The position numbers and the translations under genes are program-made. DNA of 64,000 nt. Source: JAJPHF01 sp035293805 (GTDB taxonomy: Bacteria; Chloroflexota; UBA6077; JAJPHF01). Where the stretch lies: contig DATGMD010000028.1 in assembly GCA_035293805.1 (NCBI GenBank), positions 87,873 through 151,872 of the forward strand, given 5' to 3'. The notes beneath the pieces were generated by a model. That model made no database searches. It worked only from the letters and a program-made list of their open reading frames with translations, and was not told the DNA's origin. Positions 27,967-36,307 of the stretch are shown piece by piece; position 1 is the stretch's first letter, and each line of letters opens with the position of its first letter.

Positions 27967-28200
27967 TTAGTCGGCGGACGGCCGCGCCCGGCGCGGCCGC
28001 GGCGCGTGGAGCGCGGGGGTGGCAGCGCCCGGGGCGCCGTCCTTCGCGCGCTGAGCGAGCATCTGCTCGACGAGCGTCACGTAGGTCTTGCCGTGCTTCG
28101 GGATGCGGCGCCGCTCGGCCGCGCGACGGACCGCACGCCGCTGCCAGCGCCCACCCGGCGCCTCCTCGGGTTCCCTATCGTGCTCGCGAACGCGCGGCAT
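27967..28200 (-). CDS. Small basic hypothetical protein
   Basis: This 77-residue protein is very basic. It has an Arg-rich start (RWQRRAVRRAAERRRIPKHG), a short possible helix (KTYVTLVEQMLAQRAKDG) and an Arg/Pro tail. I do not recognise a family. ATG 28200 has GGGAG nine bases upstream. It follows a zinc-ribbon gene by 38 bases in the same direction, so a two-gene unit is plausible. Its charge suggests nucleic-acid binding, a weak inference. Confidence 0.5.
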   Translation of the reverse strand: MPRVREHDREPEEAPGGRWQRRAVRRAAERRRIPKHGKTYVTLVEQMLAQRAKDGAPGAATPALHAPRPRRARPSAD

Positions 28201-28238
28201 CGTGATTCTCCCGCTGTATAGTACGTCAAGCCGCTCGG

Positions 28239-28430
28239 CTAGTCGTCCTCGCTGCGGCCGCCGGCCGGCCGGTGCGCCGTGCGTTGAAAGTCGGTGTCTT
28301 TCGGCTCAGTGCCCGGCACCCAGACGTGGCCGCACTCCGGACAGCGCCAGCCCACCGCGCCCGTGGCTGTGAGGGCCTGCTGCATGGCCGTGTCCACGCC
28401 GCAGTGGGGGCACTCGATCATCTCGGCCAT
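28239..28430 (-). CDS. Small zinc-ribbon protein
   Basis: The protein has 63 residues with two CxxC knuckles, CPHC near residue 7 and CPEC near residue 30 (GWRCPECGHVWVPGTEP), a compact zinc ribbon. The rest is a polar tail. ATG 28430 follows GGAGGACACG. Such small ribbons often bind nucleic acid or act as protein adaptors; no specific function can be named. It is divergent from glmU. Confidence 0.65.
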   Translation of the reverse strand: MAEMIECPHCGVDTAMQQALTATGAVGWRCPECGHVWVPGTEPKDTDFQRTAHRPAGGRSEDD

Positions 28431-28516
28431 CGTGTCCTCCCACTGCCCTCTAGCATGTCGCGGGCCAGGGGCGGCCGGCGGCGTGCGCGCCTGGATTCCT
28501 TTGACCCGCGCCCGCG

Positions 28517-28525
28517 TGGTAACAT
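28517..28525 (+). promoter_or_regulatory. Extended -10 promoter element of the glmU unit
   Basis: TGGTAACAT lies about 85 bases before the glmU ATG. A TTGACC at 28501-28506 is only 13 bases from it, too close to be its -35 box. Confidence 0.4.
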
Positions 28526-28609
28526 GTTTTCTAGCAACGGGTACCGCAACTTCTGGCAGCGCATTCGCCCTGGCGTAACCTGGCTGCGGAATGGTGCCCC
28601 CAGGAAGGT

Positions 28610-30247
28610 ATGAGCGAGGCTGCCGACCCCCTTAGTCCCCGCGTTGGGGCTGTCGTCCTGGCCGCCGGGCAGGGCACCCGCATGCGGTCCCAGCTTCCGA
28701 AAGTGCTGCATCCCCTGGCCGGCCAGCCGATGGCGCTCCACGTGCTGGACGCGCTCGACGCCGTCGGGGTCGCCGAGACGATCCTCGTGGTGGGCCACGG
28801 CGCCGACCAGGTGCGCGCGGTCGTCGGCGCGCGCGCGCGCTTTGCCGATCAGCCCGAGCAGCTAGGCACGGGGCACGCGGTCCAGCAGGCGATGACCGCG
28901 CTGGACGCCGCGACCGAGCGTGTGCTGATCCTGTACGGCGACACCCCCCTCATCACCGCCGCGACCCTCCGCCGCCTGCTCAGCGCGCGCTCTGAAACGC
29001 CCGAGGAGGCCGCGGGCGCGGCCGGCGGCGAGCCGCCAGTGGCCGCCAGCGCCGGCGGCTCGGGCCGCGGGGCCGGGGCCGCCGGGTCGTCGTCGCCTCC
29101 CACGCTCACCCTGCTCACCATGACGGCCGCCGACCCCACCGGCTACGGCCGCGTGCAGCGCGACGCCGCGGGGCGCGTCGCCGCTCTCATCGAGGAGCGC
29201 GACGCCACGCCGGCTCAGCGGGCCATCGCGGAGGTCAACGTCGGCGCGTACGTGATCGACGCCGCCTGGCTGCGAGCGAAGCTGCCGACGTTACGGCGCT
29301 CGCCGAGCGGCGAGTACTACCTGACCGACCTCGTGGGCCTGGCGGCGGCCGAGGGGCGCGCCGTCGCCGCCGTGCGGCTGGCGGACCCGGTCGAGGGACT
29401 GGGCGTGAACGACCGGGCGCAGCTCGCGCGGGCTGAGGCGGTCCTGCGCGACCGCGTGCGCCAGCGGTTGATGCGCGAGGGCGTGACGCTCATCGACCCC
29501 GCCACGGTCTACGTCGACGCGACGGTGGCCGTCGGGCCGGACACCGTGCTCCACCCGCACACGTTCCTGCGCGGCCGCACGCGGATCGGCGCGGGCTGCA
29601 CGATCGGGCCGAGCACGCAGGTCGACGACAGTGACGTGGGCGACCGCTGCCGCATCATGTGGTCGGTCGTCGAAGGGGCCACGCTCGCGGACGAGGTCCA
29701 GGTGGGGCCGTTCGCGCACCTGCGGCCGGGCGCGCGGCTGGCGCGCGGCGTCCAGATCGGCAATTACGCGGAGGTGAAGAACAGCGTGCTGCACGAGCAG
29801 GTGCAGCAGCACCATTTCAGCTACCTGGGCGATGCCGAGGTGGGCCGCGAGACCAACGTCGGCGCGGGCACGATCACCTGCAATTTCGACGGCGTGAACA
29901 AGCACCCCACGCGGGTCGGCGAGCGGGTGTTCCTGGGCAGCGACACGTTGCTGGTGGCGCCCGTGACGATCGGCGACGGCAGCGCGACCGGCTCGGGCGC
30001 GGTGGTCACGCGCTCGGTGCCCCCGGGCAAGCTCGTGCTGGGCGTGCCCGCGCGCGTGCAGCGGGACTGGGCCGTGCCCAGCCCCCCGAGCGCCGCGCCG
30101 CCGGCTGCCCCCGAGAAGTCGCCCGAGATGATCCTGCAGGAGATGGCCGACCTGGGGCTGGGCGTGCCCCCGGAGCTGCTGCGCGCGCGGCCGCCGGGTC
30201 CGGACGCGCCGGCCGCCTCCCCGCCAACCGATAGCGAGGAGACGTAG
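28610..30247 (+). CDS. glmU: Bifunctional UDP-GlcNAc pyrophosphorylase / GlcN-1-P acetyltransferase
   Basis: GlmU makes UDP-N-acetylglucosamine for cell-wall synthesis. The N-terminal domain has VVLAAGQGTRMRSQLPKVLH (residues 13-32), QLGTGHAVQQAM and LYGDTPLI. The C-terminal left-handed beta-helix has HLRPGARLARGVQIGNYAEV, SYLGDAEVGRETNVGAGTIT and GSDTLLVAPVTIGDGS. At 545 residues it is about 85 longer than usual. An Ala/Gly/Ser-rich insertion (residues about 127-165) interrupts the pyrophosphorylase domain, and there is a Pro-rich C-terminal tail. ATG 28610 follows AGGAAGG. The stop is directly followed by prs without a gap. Confidence 0.95.
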   Translation: MSEAADPLSPRVGAVVLAAGQGTRMRSQLPKVLHPLAGQPMALHVLDALDAVGVAETILVVGHGADQVRAVVGARARFADQPEQLGTGHAVQQAMTALDAATERVLILYGDTPLITAATLRRLLSARSETPEEAAGAAGGEPPVAASAGGSGRGAGAAGSSSPPTLTLLTMTAADPTGYGRVQRDAAGRVAALIEERDATPAQRAIAEVNVGAYVIDAAWLRAKLPTLRRSPSGEYYLTDLVGLAAAEGRAVAAVRLADPVEGLGVNDRAQLARAEAVLRDRVRQRLMREGVTLIDPATVYVDATVAVGPDTVLHPHTFLRGRTRIGAGCTIGPSTQVDDSDVGDRCRIMWSVVEGATLADEVQVGPFAHLRPGARLARGVQIGNYAEVKNSVLHEQVQQHHFSYLGDAEVGRETNVGAGTITCNFDGVNKHPTRVGERVFLGSDTLLVAPVTIGDGSATGSGAVVTRSVPPGKLVLGVPARVQRDWAVPSPPSAAPPAAPEKSPEMILQEMADLGLGVPPELLRARPPGPDAPAASPPTDSEET

Positions 30248-31189
30248 ATGGGCGACGGCGCGCTCAAGCTGTTCAGCGGTAGCTCCAACCGGCCGCTGGC
30301 CCAGGAGATCGCGGGCCACCTGCACGTGGACCTTGGCCACGCGCTGGTGACCACGTTCCGCAACGGCGAGGTGCGCATTCGCATCGAGGACAACGTGCGC
30401 GGCTCGGACGTGTTCGTCGTGCAGTCGCTCTGCCCGCCCATCCACCACCACATCTGGGAGCTGCTGCTGATGCTCGACGCCCTGAAGCGGGCGTCGGCGC
30501 GGCGGATCACCGCGGTCGTGCCCTACTACGCCTACGCGCGGCAGGAGCGCAAGACCGCGGGACGCGAGCCGATCTCCGCGCGCGTCCTGGCGAACGTGAT
30601 CACGACGGCCGGGGCCGATCGCGTGCTGACACTGGACCTGCACGCGCCGGCTATCGAGGGCTTCTTCGACATTCCCGTGGACCACCTGCGCGCGGTCAAG
30701 CTGCAGGTCGAGTACTTCCGCGGGCTCGGGCTAGGGGATGCGGTCGTGGTGTCGCCCGACGTGGGCGGCGTGGCGCGCGCGAACGACTTCCGCCAGCGCC
30801 TCGGGCTGCCCCTGGCGATCATCGCCAAGCACCGGCCCCGCCCCGACCAGACCGAGATCGTGGAGATGGTGGGCGACGTGCGGGGCCGGACGGCGATCCT
30901 GCTGGACGACATGATCTCGACCGGCGGCACGATGGTCGAGGCCGCGCAGGTGTTGCGGGCGCGCGGCGCGACGGCGGTCTACGCCTGCGCGACGCATGGC
31001 GTGTTCGCCCTCGACGCGCTGGCCGCGCTCGCCGCGGCGCCGGTGGAGGAGTGGGTGGTGACCAACTCGGTGCCGCTGCCGCCGCAGAGCGCCGAGCTGC
31101 CCCTGCGCGTCCTCAGCGTGGCGCCGCTGTTTGCCGAGTCGATCTACCGTATTCACGAGAACCTGTCGGTCAGTGGGCTGTTTGATTAG
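30248..31189 (+). CDS. prs: Ribose-phosphate pyrophosphokinase
   Basis: Prs makes PRPP from ribose-5-phosphate and ATP for nucleotide, His and Trp synthesis. The 313-residue protein has LFSGSSNRPLAQEIAGHL, the ATP flexible loop VVPYYAYARQERKTAGREPI, LDLHAPAIEGFFDIPVDHL, VVSPDVGGVARAN, and the PRPP loop AILLDDMISTGGTMVEAA. Length is normal. ATG 30248 follows the glmU stop directly, giving the common glmU-prs pairing. Confidence 0.97.
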   Translation: MGDGALKLFSGSSNRPLAQEIAGHLHVDLGHALVTTFRNGEVRIRIEDNVRGSDVFVVQSLCPPIHHHIWELLLMLDALKRASARRITAVVPYYAYARQERKTAGREPISARVLANVITTAGADRVLTLDLHAPAIEGFFDIPVDHLRAVKLQVEYFRGLGLGDAVVVSPDVGGVARANDFRQRLGLPLAIIAKHRPRPDQTEIVEMVGDVRGRTAILLDDMISTGGTMVEAAQVLRARGATAVYACATHGVFALDALAALAAAPVEEWVVTNSVPLPPQSAELPLRVLSVAPLFAESIYRIHENLSVSGLFD

Positions 31190-31221
31190 CGAGGCGGTCG
31201 AGTGCCCGCTAGAGGTTATCG

Positions 31222-32478
31222 GTGGACGTACCCTTATGGCTTTCGACGCTGGGCCTCGCCGCTAGCCTGTTCGCCGCCACCCTGGCGGCGGCCAGCCTAG
31301 CGGCGTTCATGGCCACGAGCCGGGCGCGGGTCCGCGACCTGGCGGAGGCGGGCATCGGCGGCGCGCGGCAGTTGTTGCCGCTCACCGAACGCCCGGGGCA
31401 GACCGCGGCGGCGCTGGCCGCCGCCGACGCGCTGCTCGCCGTGGCGGTCGTGATCTGGGCGTTCGTGCTCGCCCGGGCGCCCGGCGCGGCGGTGCCCGCG
31501 GAGGCGCTGCTGGTGGCGGCCGTCGTCTTATTGCTCTTGCTGAGCCAGGCAGCTGCCTGGGCGGCGGGCGTGGCCCGCCCAGAACATGTGGGCTTGCGGC
31601 TCGCGGGACTCGTGTGCGCGCTGGCGCTGCTGTTCCGGCCGCTCGTCGCGCTGGCCGCGGGCGGCCCGTGGGGCACCCGCCCGGCGGGCATCGACGCGGA
31701 GGAGCGGGAGCTTCAGCGCCTGGTCGAGGTGGTCGAAGAGAACAAGGCGCTGGAAGCCGGCGAGCGGAAGATGATCCACGGCATCGTGGAGCTGGGCGAG
31801 CGCACGGTGCGCGAGGTCATGGTGCCGCGTATCGACATGGTGGCCGTGAACCGGGAGACGTCGGTGCGCGACGTGCTCCAGCGCATTCGCGACTCGGGGC
31901 ACTCACGGATACCCGTCTACGGCGAGAGCATCGACGACATCGTCGGCTTGCTCTACGCCAAGGACCTCCTGCACCAGGTGCTGACCACGCCGCTCGACGC
32001 GCCCGTCGGCCCGCTCGTGCGCCCCGCGCACTTCGTGCCGGAGACCAAGCGCGTGGACGAGCTGCTGCACGAGATGCAAGACATGAAGGTCCATATGGCG
32101 ATCGTGGTGGACGAGTACGGCGGCACGGCAGGGCTAATCACCATCGAGGACCTGCTGGAGGAGATCGTCGGCGAGATCCGGGACGAGTACGACGTCGCCG
32201 AGGAGACCTGGATCGAGCCGGTGAACGACCACGAGGCGGTGTTCGACGCGCGGGTCAGCATCCACGACGTCAACCAGACGTTGCCGCTGGACCTGGACGA
32301 CGCGGAATACGACACGCTGGGCGGGCTGGTATACGCCCGGCTGGGGAAGGTGCCGGCCCAAGGCGACGAGGTGCGGGTGGGCAAGGCCACCGTCTCCGTC
32401 CTCTCGACGGCGGGGCGCCGCATCAGCAAGGTGCGCGTGTGCGTCGAGCCGCCGCCCGCGAACGGCAGCGCGGGCTAG
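31222..32478 (+). CDS. HlyC/CorC family membrane protein with CBS pair
   Basis: The protein has 418 residues. The N-terminal 150 hold four hydrophobic segments (a diverged, short DUF21/CNNM membrane domain). Next comes REVMVPRIDMVAVNRETSVR, two CBS motifs (SRIPVYGESIDDIVGLLYAK and VVDEYGGTAGLITIEDLLEE), and the CorC_HlyC C-terminal domain (DARVSIHDVNQTLPLDL, EYDTLGGLVYARLGKVP). The family is linked to Mg/Co efflux; CBS domains sense adenosine nucleotides. The start is GTG 31222 with AGAGG upstream. It lies 32 bases after prs in the same direction. Confidence 0.88.
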   Translation: MDVPLWLSTLGLAASLFAATLAAASLAAFMATSRARVRDLAEAGIGGARQLLPLTERPGQTAAALAAADALLAVAVVIWAFVLARAPGAAVPAEALLVAAVVLLLLLSQAAAWAAGVARPEHVGLRLAGLVCALALLFRPLVALAAGGPWGTRPAGIDAEERELQRLVEVVEENKALEAGERKMIHGIVELGERTVREVMVPRIDMVAVNRETSVRDVLQRIRDSGHSRIPVYGESIDDIVGLLYAKDLLHQVLTTPLDAPVGPLVRPAHFVPETKRVDELLHEMQDMKVHMAIVVDEYGGTAGLITIEDLLEEIVGEIRDEYDVAEETWIEPVNDHEAVFDARVSIHDVNQTLPLDLDDAEYDTLGGLVYARLGKVPAQGDEVRVGKATVSVLSTAGRRISKVRVCVEPPPANGSAG

Positions 32479-32488
32479 GGGCGCCGCG

Positions 32489-33085
32489 ATGCGCCCGGTC
32501 TTGATCGCGCTAGTCGGGCCGCCGGCGAGCGGCAAATCGACGCTCGCGGCGCGGCTGGCGGCGCGGCTTCCTGCGGTGGTCGTGCAGTCCGACGCGGTCC
32601 GCAAGGCGCTCGTGCCGGCGCCGCGCTACACCGCCGAGGAGCACCAGCAGGTGTTCGCCGCGGCCCATGCCAAGGCGGCGAGCTTGTTGCGGGCGGGCCA
32701 GCACGTCGTGTTCGACGCCACGAGCCTGCAAGCCGCGTCGCGGTGCGCGCTCGCGGAGATCGCGACGGCGTCCGGCGCCCGGCTCCTGGTAGCGCGCCTC
32801 GCCATCTCGGCCGCGGCGGCCCGCGCCCGGCTGGCGCGCCGCGCGGCGGCCCGCGCGCCCGGCGACCTGTCGGACGCCGACTGGGCGGTGTACCTGATGC
32901 TCGCGGCGCGCTTCGAGCCGATCCGGCAGCCACACTGGGTATTGAACGGCGCCGTGGACGCCGACGCGCTGGCCGCGCTCCTGGCGCGAGCCGTGGGACC
33001 GCGGCCGGCGCCGCCAGCGGGGTCCCCCGGCGGCAACTCTTACGCGGGGAGGGACGAGGAATGTCCAAGCGAGGCGTGGAGCTAG
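32489..33085 (+). CDS. P-loop kinase (AAA_33/zeta-toxin-like)
   Basis: The 198-residue cytosolic protein has a Walker A at the start (IALVGPPASGKSTLAARL), SDAVRKALVPAPRYTAEEHQ, a Walker B-like VVFDATSLQAAS and LARRAAARAPGDLSDADW in the lid. This is the AAA_33 kinase group, which phosphorylates small molecules or RNA ends and includes zeta toxins. ATG 32489 is ten bases after the CBS protein. Its last 25 bases overlap the next small gene in another frame, so translation is probably coupled. The substrate is unknown. Confidence 0.75.
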   Translation: MRPVLIALVGPPASGKSTLAARLAARLPAVVVQSDAVRKALVPAPRYTAEEHQQVFAAAHAKAASLLRAGQHVVFDATSLQAASRCALAEIATASGARLLVARLAISAAAARARLARRAAARAPGDLSDADWAVYLMLAARFEPIRQPHWVLNGAVDADALAALLARAVGPRPAPPAGSPGGNSYAGRDEECPSEAWS

Positions 33086-33279
33086 TGCTGATGCGCGCGC
33101 TCGGCGACGGCGACTTTCGCACCGAGATGCGGGAGCACCCGGAGACGGCCTTGGCCCGCTTCGACCTCACGGACCAGGAGCGGCAAGCGATCCTGAGCGG
33201 CGACAAGAACACGCTGCTGGAGTTCGGTATCGACAAGCGGCTGATCCAGATGATGCCGCCCAGCATTTACCACGTGTGA
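33061..33279 (+). CDS. Small LigA-like peptide, paralogue of the one at 25336-25593
   Basis: The peptide has 72 residues. The helical part (VELVLMRALGDGDFRTEMRE, HPETALARFDLTDQERQAIL, LLEFGIDKR) matches the LigA-like leader of the peptide at 25336-25593: same P-(D/E)-x-A-L-A-x-(Y/F)-D-L-T core, same spacing to the final (L/F)G(V/I)D. The tail is short (LIQMMPPSIYHV). ATG 33061 lies inside the end of the kinase gene with GAGGA upstream. No protease or modifying enzyme is adjacent apart from the kinase. Function is unknown; precursor peptide or small regulator. Confidence 0.65.
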   Translation: MSKRGVELVLMRALGDGDFRTEMREHPETALARFDLTDQERQAILSGDKNTLLEFGIDKRLIQMMPPSIYHV

Positions 33280-33361
33280 TCGGCGGTCCCGGGTGACGGG
33301 GCCGGCCGCCAGTAGGCCGGCCCTGTGGTCCCCGGCCGTACCCGCGACGGGAGGCGGTACG

Positions 33362-33559
33362 ATGCGACTAGACCCGACCGCGAGCGAGGCGCAGATGCTG
33401 GCCGCCTTGCGGCGCGACGCGGAGGCGACCTGGGGCGCCGAGCGGCTGCCCGCGCTCGGGCCAGCCCTGGAGGCCCTGGCGAGCGCGCTGTGGGAGCTGT
33501 CTCGCCGGCCGTTCGAGGTCGAGGCGGAGGAGCCAGACTACGTCCAGGGCTCCGCCTAG
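33362..33559 (+). CDS. Small AtzG/GatC-like amidase partner
   Basis: This 65-residue helical protein has the shape of AtzG/DUF4089-type partners: two helices (QMLAALRRDAEATWG, LGPALEALASALWELSR) then a short acidic ending (PFEVEAEEPDYVQG). Such partners hold GatA-like amidases together as a complex. ATG 33362 has GGAGG upstream, and the amidase gene starts 88 bases later in the same direction, which supports the pairing. Similarity is weak and by eye. Confidence 0.5.
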   Translation: MRLDPTASEAQMLAALRRDAEATWGAERLPALGPALEALASALWELSRRPFEVEAEEPDYVQGSA

Positions 33560-33646
33560 ACCCTGCCTCACCATCGCCTGCGGCGAGCGGGCACGGAAGA
33601 CCCCCACCGGGTCGCGTCGCGCGCGGCCGTGAGAAGAGAGGCGACG

Positions 33647-34981
33647 ATGGCGGAGTTGCACGAGCTGGGCGTGGCGGAGGCGGCCGCCAAAATCCAGCGC
33701 CACGAGGTGTCGGCCGTCGAGCTGGTCCAGGCGCTGCTCGCGCGCATCGCGGCGACCGAGCCGCGCGTGCAGGCCTGGGCGGCCGTGGACGCCGAGCGCG
33801 CGCTGGCCGCGGCGGCGGAGTGCGACGCGGCGGTGGCGGACGGGCGGGGACGCTTCCTCAACGGTGTGCCCGTGGGCCTGAAGGCGATCTACAACGTGGC
33901 GTCGCTCCCCACGACCGCCGGCTGGGACGTGGCCCCGCCCCCGACCGCCACGCGGGACGCCTATGCCGTGGCTCTGCTACGGCGGCGAGGCGCCGTCGTG
34001 CTCGGCCACACCGTCAGCACGCCGTTCGCCATGAACGATCCGCCCCGGACGCGCAACCCCTGGGACCCGACGCGCACGCCGGGTGGCTCGAGCAGCGGCT
34101 CAGCGGCGGCCGTGGCCGCGCGGCAGGTGCCGGCCGCGCTGGGCACCCAGACCGCGGGCTCCGTGCTCCGACCAGCGGCCTATTGCGGCGTCGTGGGTCT
34201 CAAGGCCACCTACGGCCGAGTTAGCCGCCAGGGCATCGTGCCGCTGTCCTGGTCGCTGGACCACCCCGGCCCGATCACCCGCAGCGTGGAGGACGCCGCG
34301 CTGCTGCTGGAGGCGCTCGCCGACCGGGATGCGACCACCCAGACAGGCCAGCGGCCCGCCGGCGAGTTCACCGCCGCGGTCGCCGCGCCAGCGCCCCCGC
34401 GCCTCGGGCTGGTGCGCGAGGTGCTCGACCGGGCCGAGCCGGAAGTGCGCGACCACACGGCGGCCGTCGTGGCGCGACTGGAGCGGGCGGGCGCACAAGT
34501 ACACGAGGTGCCGCTGCCCGAGCCGTTCGAGCTGTGGCTGGCGGCGCACCAGGTCATCATGCTGGCGGAGGCGGCGGCCGCGCACGCCGACCTGCACGCC
34601 CGCCGCGCCGCGGAGTATCCGCCCAAGCTGCGCGCCAACGTCGAGGTCGGGCAGCTGATCCCGGCTGCCGCGTTCGTGCGCGCGCAGCAGTGGCGGCGGC
34701 GCCTCCGTCGCGGCGCCCTCGCCATGTTCGCCGGCGTCGACTGCCTCGTCATGCCGACCGCGTCGAACGTCGCGCCCGACTCCAGCACCACGGGCGACAC
34801 GCGGTTCCAGGCGCTGTGGTCGCTCGTCGGCCTGCCCGCGTTGAGCCTGCCGAGCGGGCTGAGCGCGGAGCGGCTACCCTTCGCCTTGCAGCTCGTCGCG
34901 CCCCCCTGGCAGGAGGCGACCCTGCTCCGTGCCGCTCGCTGGTGCGAGCAGGAGCTAGGCCCCCTGCCGCCGCCGTTCTAA
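33647..34981 (+). CDS. Amidase-signature enzyme, GatA/AtzE-like
   Basis: The 444-residue cytosolic enzyme carries the amidase-signature triad. Lys is in GVPVGLKAIYNVAS (about residue 82). The cis-Ser is in TPGGSSSGSAAAVAA (about 150). The nucleophilic Ser is in TQTAGSVLRPAAYCGVVGLK (about 174). TYGRVSRQGIVPLSWSLDHP is the following family block. These enzymes hydrolyse amides, and relatives with a small partner include AtzE and GatA. ATG 33647 follows AGAGG. The upstream AtzG-like gene suggests a two-subunit amidase; the substrate is unknown. A glutaminase role in tRNA amidation is unlikely because gatB and gatC are not adjacent. Confidence 0.88.
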   Translation: MAELHELGVAEAAAKIQRHEVSAVELVQALLARIAATEPRVQAWAAVDAERALAAAAECDAAVADGRGRFLNGVPVGLKAIYNVASLPTTAGWDVAPPPTATRDAYAVALLRRRGAVVLGHTVSTPFAMNDPPRTRNPWDPTRTPGGSSSGSAAAVAARQVPAALGTQTAGSVLRPAAYCGVVGLKATYGRVSRQGIVPLSWSLDHPGPITRSVEDAALLLEALADRDATTQTGQRPAGEFTAAVAAPAPPRLGLVREVLDRAEPEVRDHTAAVVARLERAGAQVHEVPLPEPFELWLAAHQVIMLAEAAAAHADLHARRAAEYPPKLRANVEVGQLIPAAAFVRAQQWRRRLRRGALAMFAGVDCLVMPTASNVAPDSSTTGDTRFQALWSLVGLPALSLPSGLSAERLPFALQLVAPPWQEATLLRAARWCEQELGPLPPPF

Positions 34982-35122
34982 ACGCGAGAACTTACCCCCC
35001 GCTCCTTCCCGGGGCTCAGTTCGCGTCTGGTCGCTCGGTATGCTAAGGTCCGGGCGAGATGCCGGCGGGGGCGAGCGCCGCAGTGCCTCGGCGTCGCCGC
35101 CGGGCCGCGCACGGAGAGGGCC

Positions 35123-36268
35123 GTGGAGCCCATCGCGTTCGTCGGCAACGACCACCTGCTCTACGTGCTGGACGCGGTCGAGGCCGCGCCGCGCTGCTTG
35201 ACGCCGGACGAGCCGGAGGGCGCGTTCACCTGGCTGACGTGGGCAGCGGACGGCGACACGCTGGCCGTCATGCGGCGCGTGCGGGACGGCGGCCACGAGC
35301 GCGGGGCGGTCGAGCTGCGGGCCGCCGCGGACGGCGCCGCCCGGCGGCTCTGGACGGCGCGCGATGGCGGACCGGTGTTCCTCCACTGGGCGCCGGGCGG
35401 GCGGCGGCTCGGCATGCTCGTGCAGGAGCGAGATACGCTGCACCTCCTCGTGGCCGAGCGGGACGGTGGCACCCCCGCCACCGTCGTTTCGGGCGCGCCG
35501 CTGTACTGGACCTGGGCGCCCGACGGGTCGGCGCTGGTGGCGCACGTCGGCGGCCATTATCGCCGCGGCGAAGACGCGCGGGTCGTGCTGGTGCGCCTGG
35601 GCGCGGGCGCCGACGCCGGCGAGACGCTCAGCCGGCGGCCGCTCGGCTTTCGCGCCCCGGCCTGGGAGCCGGGCGGCACGCGCGTCGCCTACGCGGCCGC
35701 CGGCCCGGGCGGTGGCCGCGCGGCGGTGCTGCTCGACGTGGCGACCGGACAAAGCACGGAGCTAGCCGGGGTGGGCGAGACGCCGGCGCTCGTCTGGGCG
35801 CCCGGGGGCGGGCGCCTGGCGCTGGCGGCCGAGCGCACCGAGGCGGGCCTGTACGACGGACTGACCGTGTTGGACACCGCGCGCGGCAACGTGCGGCGGC
35901 TGCGGCGGCAAGTGCTGGCGTTCTTTTGGACGCCGGCGGGCGATGCGCTGCTGTGCGTCGGCGTGGACCCGGCGGGCGAGATGCTGACCTGGGAGCGCTT
36001 GGGCCTGGAGGATGGGGCGACGCGAACGCTGGCGCGCTTCGCGCCGACGCAGGAGATGGCGCTGCTCCTCGGCCATTTCGACCAGTACGCGCCGGCGGTC
36101 GCGCTCTACTCGCGTGAGGAGCCGGTGCTGCTGTTCGCGCACGCCAGCCAGGACACGCGCCATAACGGCCACTCGGCCGATCATAACGGACTCTGGCTGG
36201 TGACGGACGCCGAGCCGCCGATGCTGCGGCAGCTGGCCGGCGGCAGCATCGGCTTCTTCGCGCCCTGA
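35123..36268 (+). CDS. TolB/WD40-like beta-propeller protein
   Basis: The 381-residue protein is built of repeated beta-propeller blades with a recurring pattern W-A-P-x-G-x-x-L (LTWAADGDTLAVM, LHWAPGGRRLGML, TWAPDGSALVAHV, LVWAPGGGRLALAA, FWTPAGDALLCV). There is no signal peptide, so it is probably cytoplasmic. GTG 35123 has GGAGAGG upstream. Propellers of this kind often accompany prolyl oligopeptidases, but no hydrolase domain is attached here. The next gene, 39 bases later, is M24-like, so the pair may be co-transcribed. Confidence 0.7.
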   Translation: MEPIAFVGNDHLLYVLDAVEAAPRCLTPDEPEGAFTWLTWAADGDTLAVMRRVRDGGHERGAVELRAAADGAARRLWTARDGGPVFLHWAPGGRRLGMLVQERDTLHLLVAERDGGTPATVVSGAPLYWTWAPDGSALVAHVGGHYRRGEDARVVLVRLGAGADAGETLSRRPLGFRAPAWEPGGTRVAYAAAGPGGGRAAVLLDVATGQSTELAGVGETPALVWAPGGGRLALAAERTEAGLYDGLTVLDTARGNVRRLRRQVLAFFWTPAGDALLCVGVDPAGEMLTWERLGLEDGATRTLARFAPTQEMALLLGHFDQYAPAVALYSREEPVLLFAHASQDTRHNGHSADHNGLWLVTDAEPPMLRQLAGGSIGFFAP

Positions 36269-36307
36269 GCACGTGGCCCCGCGCGAGATCGACTGGAGGA
36301 TAGACTG

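Noticed and set aside
28501..28506. TTGACC as -35 box for glmU
   Set aside because: Only 13 bases from the TAACAT -10 candidate, too close for a sigma-70 promoter.
29291..30685. 464-residue minus-strand frame over glmU/prs
   Set aside because: Shadow of two essential genes.
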